This document shows, piece after piece, positions 24,652 through 35,658 of a DNA stretch of 64,000 nucleotides. The stretch is taken from assembly GCA_947561585.1 (NCBI GenBank), contig CANNZV010000123.1:496001-560000 (forward strand). The letters are read 5' to 3'. Position numbers and translations under genes: made by a program. The stretch comes from Caprella mutica. Its lineage: Eukaryota > Arthropoda > Malacostraca > Amphipoda > Caprellidae. Within the stretch, counting starts at the first letter, position 1; every line of letters starts with the position of its first letter. The notes under the pieces are model-generated. The model saw only the letters and a list, made by a program, of their open reading frames with translations, was not told the origin of the DNA and did no database searches.

Positions 24652-26371
24652 CCCGGATTTCTAGTTCTAACGAAAGTAGTCGAAATAGCGCCCAAATCAA
24701 GTTTTTAGTTGATTTTTAATTGTTAATCACAGAACTTACGCAACACTTTTGGCAGTTGTGTATATATAAAACTATGAGTTTAATAAATAGTAAATTAAAC
24801 CCATGTTTCTTAATTTATACCTAGCTTTTATTTTACAAGAAACTAACAATATGAAAGAAAACTGAACAAAATTTACCCAAAAACAATGTTGTCCAAGTCA
24901 CAACCAACTAAGAAAATATAACCACGAAACTCAAATAAAACAGCACAAACCAAATGCAAAAACAATAACAATAATTCCTAATATAATAAATATGCTACTA
25001 CTTTTTTTAATGAAACAATTAAACTTTATTACGAGAACTTATCAACATTTTATTGACATTTTCTGCTGTCACGCTTAATCTCTTTTCACTTAAAATTATT
25101 TTCAATTTTGAAAAGCTTCTTTCTACTTCAAAACAGTTTCGGGTTGTTTAGCTTTGAGCATGTTTTGTTTTTACAACATGAACACTCAACTAACTAACAC
25201 GTTCAGAAATGTGTGTGCTCTAAGTAACTTCTTTACACTAAGAGCAAAATTAATCTGACACAATAAATAAATACCATATATTTATTTTGTTGGGCGCTTA
25301 ATTAATTAGCCATGTGACAAAAAGTGCCACTGTTGATATCACAGGGCAAAGTGTGTTAAACACTGTGATAAAATGATAGGCTATACTGAGACCTAAAGTA
25401 TTAAAGTATCGTTATAACTATTATTACGTAATACGATTTGAGATAAGTGATTCGGTGTTAGGCCTTTATACATAAGGAACCTCTCCCTGATAAAATGAGA
25501 GCATTTCCCAGTGCAGAGTAAAGTTCAGTGGTCTAATAATAGCCTGGCACTGAGCTACTCAGGCGAGAACAGGCTAACCTATACTGATGCACGTTAGTCA
25601 TGTGTGTGGCACAAAAAAAAGTTCCAGTAAGTCTCTAAACTTTTTGTGTTCTTTAATTGTTCATAGATGTAGAGTTATGCAGTATCATGTACATTGTACA
25701 GCCACAGCCCACAGTACAGGTAGACCCCACTTTAAGTAGCTAGACCCCGCTTTTATAACAGAATGACTTAAAACGGAGTTGACCCCGAACTTACATACAG
25801 CGCAGTTGTACCGGTAAATCACTTTGAAACAATTTTATTTATATTGAAGGAACCATACAAAATATGGTAAGTACATAGTATTAGTGTAACATCCAAATGT
25901 TCTTTGATTTTTGTTAATATAAAAAGAAAAAATTATTAAAAATTATTATTATTATCATTCTTCATGTATTATTCTATTTATTTAAGAAAACTACATAATA
26001 TTACATATACTGTATTGAGTAGTGATTTATTTATTTTTCAATTCAGTTTAATTTACCATTAATTATGCTCGTACGTTTTCTAAGGAACATTACTAAAAAA
26101 AATGTGAATGAAATGGCATACTAATTTAAATTTCTCTTGCATGTTTAATTTATCGATAATATAATAATCTGTTACAAATATATTTTGCACGTAAAGGATG
26201 GTTTATCAAAGGTTTTATGGTCGTTTATACCATAATTACTAGTTTTATCTTTTAATTATTAGTCAAAATAGTTTTTATAGTCAAAATAGCGTTTATGCTA
26301 TAAACGCTATAAAACTTTATTTTTATAGTCAAAATAGCGTTTATAGCATAAGAACTGGAAATCCGGGCTCT
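24652..26371. mobile_element. hAT-superfamily relic with GAGCCCGGATTT ends
   Basis: The left end is GAGCCCGGATTTCTAGTTCT. The right end, on the minus strand, is GAGCCCGGATTTCCAGTTCT (19 of 20 identical). TAATAATAACT occurs just outside both ends and looks like a target duplication of at least 8 bp. It interrupts the 5' flank of unit C. The only coding remnant is the hAT C-terminal fragment at 25,019-25,149. The block at 25,725-25,790 (GTAGACCCCACTTTAAGT) resembles pogo/Tigger ends. Confidence 0.65.
25019..25149 (-). pseudogene. hAT transposase C-terminal dimerisation fragment
   Basis: On the minus strand the frame reads RNCFEVERSFSKLKIILSEK, then RLSVTAENVNKMLISSRN, to a TAA at 25,019-25,021. 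ERSFSKLK...RLS..T.EN is the signature of the hAT C-terminal dimerisation domain. A stop lies just upstream, and nothing of the rest of the transposase is visible. Confidence 0.7.
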
Positions 26372-26470
26372 AATAATAACTTACAAATCACTTGTTACAA
26401 AAATTGAGAGAATGTACCTTATCGTCATTAAAATCTATTTTGTATTAAAATATTCATTCAGAAGAAAACA

Positions 26471-26506
26471 CTTCAACGTTTCGACTATTTACACAGTCAT
26501 CTCCAG
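26471..26506 (-). ncRNA. Hammerhead-like motif, left arm (degenerate)
   Basis: On the minus strand, CTGGAGA is followed by TGACTGTGTAAATAGTC and GAAACGTTGAAG. This matches the order CUGANGA, stem II, GAAAC of a hammerhead ribozyme, except that the invariant A6 is G. Stem II would be GACT/AGTC. It is suggestive only. Confidence 0.25.
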
Positions 26507-27288
26507 GATCTAGAATATTAAATATTTTACTTTTTTTCCTCGTTAATATCTATAAGCCTACTGTACATTAAAAATAACAGTCATCTAAATATTTTTAATA
26601 AAAATTGATAAATAACTAAACTAAATGCAGATAAAATTAATTTGAACATATTATGATGATATTAAAACAAGAAATGATGATTGAAGTAAAAGTGTTTGAA
26701 AACAGAGTATGTTCCTAGTGAAGAGTAAAAGTTAAGCAATAATTTAATTCCTATAGCATAAAAATGAGCCTATAAGAAAGAATGAGCCTAAAAAATAAAT
26801 CGTATTTTCTATGCATTGAAAAGCTAAGATTATGTATTAAAAATAACAGGATAAAAAAATGAGTAGAAAAAAGGGGATAAGAAATGTTTATCTATTGATT
26901 ATTTAAAGTGGAAAAGCTGTTTACAAGTAATTAAAATTAGGTTTTAATTTATGAACATATATAATGATTCTAAAATACGTAATTCTATTAATTCATTTCA
27001 TTGGTTGATAATGAAAAATTGGTCCAGTGAGATGGGAGAGCCACATGTTTCTGCATGGTCTCTTTTTTATGATGCTGATGGCATCACAAGCATATGCTTG
27101 GAGCTCAGCACAATTAGTGAACGCGTGGTGGATCCCACGTATTCAGATGAACAGTTTATTGTCAAATATAAATGAGTACTGAAATTTGCAAAGTATTTTA
27201 ATGCAAGATTTTGTTAGGCCGATAAACAATGAAGATGGGTTTTCAAACAGTCTTATCAATATTATATTAATGGTTTGTTTCATATCGC

Positions 27289-27515
27289 TGAGATAAGAAT
27301 ACGAGTCATATTGACTCAAAATTTGAGCTTTCAGTTTGTCACAATATCGGCTTAAATAGTCTGAGTCAATTTGACTCATCCTAGTATTTTACTCAAAAAC
27401 AAGAGTCATATTGACTCCTAATTCAAAGTCAGATTGACTCAAGCTGAGTCAATCAAGAATAAGACCCCAAAATGGAGTTGGCTTGCAGTCAGGTTGACTC
27501 GAAATTTTTACTCAG
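27289..27515. repeat. Cluster of GAGTCANATTGACTC palindromes
   Basis: Imperfect dyads recur: GAGTCATATTGACTC (twice), TGAGTCAATTTGACTCA, AAGTCAGATTGACTC and CAGTCAGGTTGACTC. The spacing is irregular. They lie in the centre of the large inverted-repeat element and end about 300 bases before its right arm. Confidence 0.7.
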
Positions 27516-28178
27516 GGTATGTAAAGGAATATTGGTGAATAAACTCTTTATTTAAAATGACCACATGAACTTTTAGTATTGTCTTAAAAAAAAAAACTTT
27601 TAATCTGCATCTTTATCAGTTTTTAGATCTGACAAGAAAGAATAAGCATTGTCAACTGTATACTGTATAGTCATTGGTCTTTATTTCAGTTAGATATTAT
27701 TTTGCAAGATTGAAGCAAGGATTATTATATGCAGCTATTATTGGTCGGAATTGAAATTTGGTTGAAAAATCCGGTTTATGAATTTTTGGGAGCTCATAGA
27801 GAATACCAGGAGATGAAACATTTATTACCCCTTTTCTTTCTACTCCCATTTTTTTATTCTGTTATTTGTTAATGCATAATCGTAGCTTTTAATGCATAGA
27901 AAATAGGATATATTTTTTATGATCATTCTTCCTTAAGCTCCTTTTCAGGCTGTAGGACTTATATTTTTTACTTTAAGTCATTTCACTAGGGAATTATATA
28001 CACTGTTTTTAAATACAAGTACTTCAATCTTCGTTTCTTGTTTTTATCTCATCATATTATGTTTAAATTATTTTTCTCTGAATTAAGTTAAGTTATTCTT
28101 AAGGAAAAGTATTCAGATGATTGTAATTTTTTTATGTATAGAAATTAGCAACCAGAAAAAGTAAAATATTATCAGATC

Positions 28179-28215
28179 CTGCAGATGACTGTAAATAGTC
28201 GAAACGTTGAAGTAT
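28179..28215 (+). ncRNA. Hammerhead-like motif, right arm (degenerate)
   Basis: On the plus strand, CTGCAGA is followed by TGACTGTAAATAGTC and GAAACGTTGAAG. The layout is the same as in the left arm, with C in place of core A6. Both copies thus differ from an active core at the same position. It is probably a decayed retroelement ribozyme, if it is one at all. Confidence 0.25.
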
Positions 28216-28419
28216 TTTCTTGTTTATAAATAAATATTTTAATACAAAATAAATTTTGATAACGATAAGGTATATATATCCTTTCAATTTTATTTATTCT
28301 AATAACCACTAGTTACATAAATTTTTAACAGGCAAGTTGCCGCATGCTGTTGCTTGTAAAAATAATTATATATTAAGTAATCAATCTTAATATATTGATG
28401 TTATTTATATATTTATTTT

Positions 28420-30240
28420 TCATATAGTTATATTTCAATGTCGTATATATCGATTAATGATCTTTACAAAACAGCTTTTGATAAATTATCTGAACAATTG
28501 TTTCAGTTTATCACTATAAATATAGGAATCAATTAATGAATAGTGATGAAATTCTTGAATGGAATCATATATGAATATTGTATTAACCTACCTCCTATCT
28601 ATTTTTTATGCATAATTACTTTGAAGCAACTCTTATTGTTTCACATCCAATGAACGTATAAAAGAAATAACAATACTATTCTTTATGGAGAAAATGTTCT
28701 GCGCCATTTCCGATTTGCAAAATCTCGAGAATGCGCTGCACGTACGTTTTTAGAATCATTGAAAATGTGCGACAAAAGAAAAGGGCAAGAAGCATGACCA
28801 ACAGTGATGGAGTAGATAATCAATTATTTATGCATTTGATTGGTCCATTTAATCAAAATATGATAGGTAAATCTTTACATAAAACTTGATAATGATTTGA
28901 TAATTATAAGCTTGAACAAAACTGCAAACAATCAATAAAAAACATCATTTCTACGTGTTTTATTTTATCATAAGAAATAGTTGACTGGTTTATTCTCCCT
29001 AAGCGAACAAATTTAGAAATTTTATTTAAGATATATGGGCAAAATATGAAAAATAAAAATTCTATAGGTATGTAATATAGATATTTATTCATAAATTGAA
29101 ACTAACTAGAATGCAATCACATATTCCGTTGGCTAGTGAAAAAAAATTAATAAAAAACAAAAACATTGTCCAATTGTAAACCAGCACTGGTATCCAGACG
29201 GTATCCAAAAATGGATTTGCCGAAGTGAGGATTTGCCGAAAGACGTATTTGGAACAAAATATAAAATTGCACAAAAGTTGCAGAAATGATACGAAACAAT
29301 TAAATCATATCTAATAGTAACGCGAAATGATCCTTTTATCCCTCTCTTCGTTAATCATCTTTACTTTATGTCACTATTCGTGATTTGACTTACCTTACTC
29401 TTATTCTTTGCTTACTTCCTATCTATACCATACTGCGTATCGTTTCCATACTAAGTATCCTATACAGTATTACCATATATCCTTTTCTTTCATCTATCCT
29501 TACTTTAACACCTACCCTATCCTACTGCTTATCCTGACTCCTTAGTCCTTATCCTTTCCTATCAAAATATATCAGCTATCCATAAAAGGACGATTGTTTT
29601 CTTTGAAGTTTAATATTTTCTTTCTCTAATATGAGGACTAACTATAATAATATTCCAATAATACCTACCTTGAACATTTTTTATATTTTTTAGTGTATAA
29701 TTATGAAAAAAATTAATTATACATAAATAATTATGTATTATTGTATTCAAAAAAAAAAAAATAAATAAAACTCCAAGCAAATTACAACAGTTCAAAATAT
29801 ATAGGTTCTGAATTTCGTGAAGGATAATAATTTATAGAAAAGCGTGAAAATAATTTGAGATTCAGGGTGTTTTAGAATTTATGAAAAAAATTAGATTTAG
29901 AATTATAAATGTATATAAAGAAATTAATTATTTCAATGATTTTCAGTAAATACTCATCTTCTGTAAAAATAATATTTATCCTTTTTTTATGGAAAAAAAT
30001 TGTCTTCATAAACAAAAAAAAAAAAAAAAAAAAAAAATGAATCAATAGAATAATTATAATTCATAGATGTGATGTTGGGACTTTTATAAAAATGTTCGGA
30101 TTCATCTAAAAGAATTAATCGCAAGCGGCATCCATTCTTATGAAATTGCTTCCCATTATACTGGCAATTTTATGTGTGTGAAGGAGTGTTTGTGTGTGTG
30201 TGTACACATTTTCTCCAAAATTAACAAAAAAAAGTTCATC
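28420..30240. other. AT-rich spacer with a reversed relative of the 12.15-13.14 kb element
   Basis: No gene was seen. At 29,205-29,255 GATTTGCCGAAAGACGTATT matches the right array of the 12.15 kb element in the other orientation. At 29,330-29,580 a pyrimidine-rich stretch (CTTATCCT, TACCTTACT units) is a decayed reverse copy of its 18-bp array. A poly(A) run lies at 30,009-30,035 and a TG-rich run at 30,172-30,205. The patch at 28,768-28,815 resembles the foldback element at 523-1,370. Confidence 0.55.
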
Positions 30241-30960
30241 AGATTAAGATCCTTGCCAGCTAGACGTATTTTCCTATGAACAATAGAATATTCCTTTGAG
30301 TTCAAGTTTGGGTCAATTCGAAGCAATGTGATGATTCTGAGTTCTGTTGGAGACTATACATCGAGAACTCTGAAAGTGCCGTTAGCCTATGATTAGCTAC
30401 ATCGATTCCGGAATAAGAGAGATGCAGCGTTCACACAATACTCTATGCAGTAGGCTGGGTAATACCGTTCTTAGTTTATTTTTTACTCTACAAGTCACAA
30501 TTACGATGGAAGATTTTTCAGTTACCGTCTCATAAAGCCAAACCATCAAAGTGTATCCGTACACCTCGACTGAACTTGATGAATTCCAACTCAATTATTC
30601 GGATGGTTGTCTACTTGGACATTGTCGAAATTCTGCTTATCTGTGAAGAAAATCAGCTATCTCGTTCAGAATGTAACGTCTTCTTTCAGCTGTCTCTCAC
30701 TCATGATGGTCAATCCATCTCTTGACGGTTCAGAGTTTCAATTTTTTTTCTCTGATCTTCTTTCGGCACTCGATATTTTGAAGTTTTCCAAAAACCGATT
30801 TCTGCAGCCCGTTTTCAATGAGATCAACATGGAATTCAACACCAATTCCCCTGCGTATTTATCAGTATTTGGTACGTACGTTTGATTAAAAGACTCGTCC
30901 TGGTTTAACAAAGATTGTACTAGGCACCTTGAATTTTTTAACAATTTTCAAAACAGTTAA
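30240..30960. other. Degenerate coding-like region, unidentified
   Basis: The base composition is richer than the flanks and frames of 65-102 codons open on both strands, but no long one survives. The plus-strand segment at 30,497-30,600 reads ITMEDFSVTVS, a stop, then KVYPYTSTELDEFQLNYS, faintly like the ligand-binding segment of ionotropic glutamate-type receptors. I cannot follow this further. It may be a receptor pseudogene or chance. Confidence 0.25.
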
Positions 30961-32450
30961 AAAAATCATTATCAATTTCTTTGCAATGGATGAATTAGTA
31001 TCACATTCTTTTTGATATCAATTATCGAATATAGTGACTCTAATAATTTGCATTGACTGAAGAAAATAAATATTCTAGCTATTAATGTTTCTCACAATAA
31101 GAATTCAATACCTAGTAGAATAATATTTGTATATTTCGTCAGAGAGACTAATTACTTTGGATTTTCATCTTTAATAAGCAATTTTAAACATTTGTTAACT
31201 GTCACAAATCACACACATTCTTCAAACCTCACATCAGTTATATGAAGTCAATAACGTATTAGAGTGGTTTTATGACTCATCGATTGATTTGGTGCTAACT
31301 CTTTTTGTAAAACCCTTTCTGTTAGAAGTAACACTAAGAATTGAGTTGATTATAGTACTGCATATAAATCTGAAACGCTGATTTATTGACTATATGGTTG
31401 TTCACTAACAATTTTCAGAACGGTTCAAATGGTAGACAATGCAGAGAAACAGCGCCCTCACACGGACAGTCCTTGAATCAATCGACTGTTTGGATTAGTT
31501 TGAGTGGTACTGGTTACATTATTGATCCTCAGAAAATAATAATATCCTCAGAAAATTCGTATACTTTTATAACTACCTCATATCGCAACATTTTGAGGAA
31601 AATATACTTCATGTATATTCTGCACGATATTAATAGCAAGAACCGAACTTATAAACAACAGTCATCTCATGCACCCATTAAATACTTTTCTTGATATTCG
31701 ATACGTAACACTATTTTATTCTTTTTTCAAAGGCCCGTAGTGAAAACTGTACTCAATATTAAAAATTTGTTATTAAAATAAATGTTTGTATATTATTAAT
31801 GTAGAATCAGAGAATAACGAATACTTGGAATAATCTTAGTACACTTCATAGTGTTACAAATCTCAAATTATAAAGCACTTACATTAATAGATATTGACTT
31901 AAACAAAGTACTGCATATTCATAACTTTTCTTAGCACGATAACCTCGTATATCGTGACTCCAACCAATTTACTTGGAAAAGAGTTGCATATGTGAAGTTC
32001 AGCTTTCTTATAAGTAATGTTTAAAACTATGCACCATAGTGAAATAAAATTATAGTGTGAAATATTGAAAGAAAATAGTAACAAAATTATAATAACATTT
32101 TACCTGCATATAACCTACAACCAAAACCTCTTAATTCTTTATCTTTCAGATCGTGGTAAATTTTCTAATTTATTGCTTCTCAATTCGTACAATAATTTCT
32201 CTTAATTTTACAATAAAACACTTCGGATAGAGTAAAGATATCAAAATGAAAGCGTAGAGTAAAGATATCAAATAATTAGAGAACATTCCTAAACATAAAT
32301 GAATTTAATATACTTAAATTCAATTTCATGGAAATATATTATGTTGATAAACATAAAGAAATAAATGTAATTATTATTCTATCAATTGATTATTAAATAT
32401 AGCATAGATATGCGGTAATGACCAAGTGCATTCCAGTTACTATAGGGCAC
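30960..32450. other. AT-rich spacer, nothing recognised
   Basis: No splice-linked frames, terminal repeats or tandem arrays were visible. The 102-codon frame at 31,386-31,694 has no recognisable motif. Confidence 0.5.
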
Positions 32451-32455
32451 TGTAT

Positions 32456-32566
32456 ACGAGCGTTTTTTCACAGCGTTTTTGACTCTGAGGATATTATTAC
32501 ATACATATGAAATGGGTTTAACAATAATATCCTTAAGAGTCAAAAACGCCGTGCAAAAACGCTCGT
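32456..32566. mobile_element. Hairpin MITE with ~43-bp arms
   Basis: The left arm 32,456-32,498 (ACGAGCGTTTTTTCACAGCG...) and right arm 32,523-32,566 are near-perfect inverted copies (GACTCTGAGGATATTATT faces AATAATATCCTTAAGAGTC). They enclose about 24 bases. Transcribed, this would be a strong hairpin. Confidence 0.8.
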
Positions 32567-32799
32567 GTGACCTTGCTTTTACAGTCTACGGTTATAACTA
32601 AGAGTATATCAGTTATTTCCAGCCAAATAAATAAATTCTATGTGTACATTTATCTATTCAAGAAAATCAGGTAATGTTCAAAGCTTTTCTGAAACAATAA
32701 ATATTTCAACTATTCACAAATATCCTATTTCTGCAATTACTCCATAACATACATTATATGATAGGGTGACCGGAAGATGACTACATTAAGAAATCCTAC

Positions 32800-32915
32800 T
32801 TAAAAAGAAACACGCAACAAAAATGACAAGGAAAAACGGTAACAAGGAAAAATGACAGCAGAGATAAATAGTCACAAATAAAAAGAGTACAGCAGGAAAA
32901 ATGACCAAAAAGGAA
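32800..32915. repeat. Degenerate ~16-bp array AAAAATGACAAGGAAA
   Basis: Units such as AAAAATGACAAGGAAAAACG, AAGGAAAAATGACAGCAG and GCAGGAAAAATGACCAAAAA repeat irregularly. It is similar in length and style to the arrays that end the bounded elements. No inverted partner was found nearby. Confidence 0.55.
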
Positions 32916-33167
32916 AAAAAAAATTCCAAATGAATATGAAGCGGCAATGTAATTTGGTTATAAACGATAGTTTTTTAGATAGTTTGTTTTTGATTTTATT
33001 ATCATTTAAATTCATTATAGCTACAGGATATTTCTTTCCTCATGGCTCTAGAATTTTAGTTCCTTCACTACCATCTTGTGAACCTTTTGTTGCTGTTTTT
33101 TTTTCTATTCATTTTCATATAATAAACTAGGTATATGTAGTTCATTAAGAGGAGTTCAGCTAGTACT

Positions 33168-34731
33168 AAACTGCGTTTATCGCTTTATTGCAGATCACTA
33201 TTTTGTGAATAATTTCAATAATATTGATCGCACAGTAGTGAAACTTTGGTCACTGGAAGATTGCTTCTATGTTAGTATCTTGCTGAAATATTTTTTCAAT
33301 CCATGAGAAAATTGGAAAGTTATGAACGTTTATGTATTTTGAAGGCATTTTAACTGTCCATCGCTTTATTGCAGCTCTGTGAAAAGGCCAAAAAATGGGC
33401 GATTAACTTCTACCGAGAGGGTAACAATTGTAGCAGGTCCTGTAGAAGGAAGGACTCTTCTATATTTAGCTTTATAACTTGGAAGGGTTAAGAGAACAAT
33501 AGTTTCTTTTGTGGAAGATCCCGACACAAACCCAAGGAGAGATGAGGGTACGAGAAAAAGAATTTCCCCTCGAAATATGCGAAAAATATTCAGGCAGGTC
33601 ATAAGGCAGCTAAATGACACTAGTGCCTCCATTTTTGACAAGGCTGTCATTGGTCTTACGTCAAAACAGTCCTGATGTAATGTCTCAAATGAAACGGTCA
33701 GAAATGCTCAATGGGGCTTGAGACCAGAGAAAAAGGCAGTCAAGTCATGAGTCTCTCACTTGATGCCCAGAGATATGAGGAAAGAAGTTTTAACCCTTCA
33801 AGCATGAGATTGTGCAAAGTATTGCAAGAAAATCATCTTTTGCCAAAGAGATAATTTCAAACTATTAGGCCAAGGGAACAAGTACTCAACAAAAGAGGCA
33901 ATGTAGGATTGGATTGTTAGGTTTACACCCTCTGGTACTCGGAAAAAGCCAATATTAACGTTTCACCAATGATGCCCGCTTAAAACATAAAGCCACAGCC
34001 TCCTTGTTGACGACAAAACCAGTGTGGATAAACAGCTGCAGTAGGATCCAAACTAAAACCCATCCATCCAGACAATCAAGGGTGGCTCTTTCCTCATCTG
34101 TTAAAAGAAAGAGTAGGAAGTTTGTTTTCATGTAATTCTGTGTACATCTTATGCCTTTTTCCTTTTGGGTCTTGTCCATAGGAGGCCTGGAAATGGGCTG
34201 CACGTTCCTTGTCGTCTCATTTAACACACCGTTTGGACGAATAACCAATGACAGCCTTGTCGAAAATGGAGGCACTAGTGTTATTTGGCTGCCTTATAAC
34301 CTGCCTGGGTAGTTTTCGCATAATTCGAGGGGAAAAAGCTTTTCCTCGTACCCTCATCTCTCCTTGGGTTGGTGTCGGGATCTTCCACAATAGAAACTAT
34401 GATTCTCTTATCCCTCCCAAATTCATTAGCTTAATATAGAAGATTAAACGCTACTGCAGGACCTGTTACAATTTTTACCCTCTCGGTAGAAGTTAATCGC
34501 CCATTTTTTGTCCTTTTCACAGAGCTGCAATAAAGCGATGGACAGTTGAAATGCCTTCAAAATACATAAACGTTCATAACTTTCCAATTTTCTCATGGAT
34601 TCAAAAAATATTTCTGTAAGATACTAACATAGAAGCAATCTTCCAGTGACCAAAGTTTCACTTTTGTACGATCAATATTATTAAAATTATTCTCAAAATA
34701 GTGATCTGCAATAAAGCGATGGACGCAGTTT
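33168..34731. mobile_element. 1.56 kb transposon-like element with ~485-bp inverted arms
   Basis: Left arm 33,168-33,653 and right arm 34,245-34,731 are strongly similar in opposite orientation. The outer ends are AAACTGCGTTTATCGCTTTA and AAACTGCGTCCATCGCTTTA. The motif CCATCGCTTTATTGCAG recurs inside each arm (33,359 and 34,527-34,545). The 590-bp centre is GC-richer. It keeps a 106-codon minus-strand frame (33,955-34,275), containing TDEERATLDCLDGWVLVWIL, which I cannot assign. The arms also have coding-like composition. It is probably a truncated DNA transposon duplicated head to head. Confidence 0.75.
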
Positions 34732-34849
34732 AAATATTATATAAATATCATACTACAATATTATTCAACGAGTTCCGTTCCATAACTAGTTAGTTAGTTA
34801 GTAAGTTCGTCCGGTTCTCATTCGGTAATTAAATTTAAGAAAATTCGAT

Positions 34850-35035
34850 CGTTATAACCATATCACCGAACACTAACAAATTATCGAACACTACCCAATT
34901 ACCTTTTACCATCCAATAACAAAACAGTACCAAAAACACTGGACTTACCCAATCACCGGACACTGCCCAATCACCGAACACTACCCAATAATCAAACATT
35001 ACCGAATTACCGAACACTACCGAAATCACAGGAAT
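34850..35035. repeat. Degenerate ~18-bp array ACCGAACACTACCCAATT
   Basis: About ten units vary around ATCACCGAACACTACCCAAT. No opposite-facing array was found, so it may be an orphan end of the same class of bounded element. Confidence 0.7.
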
Positions 35036-35039
35036 TTCC

Positions 35040-35623
35040 CTGCAAACAATTCTTTGTGCACACCATTTATAGTCTTTGGAAATGGTTTGTATTATTTGTA
35101 TTACATAAGGTGTTAGGTAGTGATGTGGTAAATTACGTGTGGTTAACATATGTTTTAAGTATGGTATGTAACATGTTGCTATGAATGTGGTCAATTCCTT
35201 ATGGCTCTCAATAAAATAACCTGTTAAAAAGGCCGTACACACGCAGGGTTTTTTTCAGCATGGTTATCAAATACAATAATTTATATATACTATTTCGTTT
35301 TTTCTTATATGAATCAAAAGTCTCGTGGAAAAAGTAGGAGGAGCTTAGTAAAAAGTCTCGATGGTTTAAAACACACAGAACCAAAGAACAGCTTTTGTTT
35401 ACTAAATGTCCTTTTGATTTTATTCTTACAAAAAATGAGGCAGAATACACAACTAACGCGAAGGGTGGATAAATATATGGTGCGGAATAACCGAGTCAAA
35501 CAAAACTATATCAATCGTGAGAGGGACTAATTGTGAGTTACCTGAATAGATGAAATAAAAAAAAGGGTGACATCAAACAGTAAAGCAGACTTTGGCCTCT
35601 TGTTTGAGCACCAGAAAAAATAC

Positions 35624-35658
<35 letters not shown>

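Larger units (their letters stand above)
26418..28275. mobile_element. Large inverted-repeat element with Penelope/retrozyme-like arm motifs
   Basis: The arms of about 480 bases (26,418-26,900 and 27,800-28,275) face each other. Both start ACCTTATCGTNAT and contain CTTCAACGTTTCGACTATTT at matching places. Further in, TTTTCTATGCATTGAAAAGC in the left arm faces a near-copy in the right arm. The flanks look duplicated: TAATAACTTACAAATCACTT at 26,372 resembles TAATAACCACTAGTTACATA at 28,305. The CGAAACGTTGAAG motif after GATGACTGT...AGT recalls terminal repeats of Penelope-like elements. No reverse transcriptase remains. The central frame (26,951-27,175, 74 residues) is not recognised. Confidence 0.55.
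19095..28420 (-). repeat. Tandem segmental duplication unit C, split by two insertions
   Basis: This is the third paralogous segment. Its 5' flank matches unit B up to about 24,650. It is then interrupted by a hAT-like relic (24,652-26,371) and a long inverted-repeat element (26,418-28,275). It resumes at about 28,300-28,400, where TAACAGGCAAGTTGCC and following bases match 18,755-18,830. Confidence 0.65.

Noticed and set aside
35231..35260. Second copy of the 62.49 kb hairpin
   Set aside because: Only one arm (GGCCGTACACACGCAGGG) is present, with no inverted partner within 100 bases.
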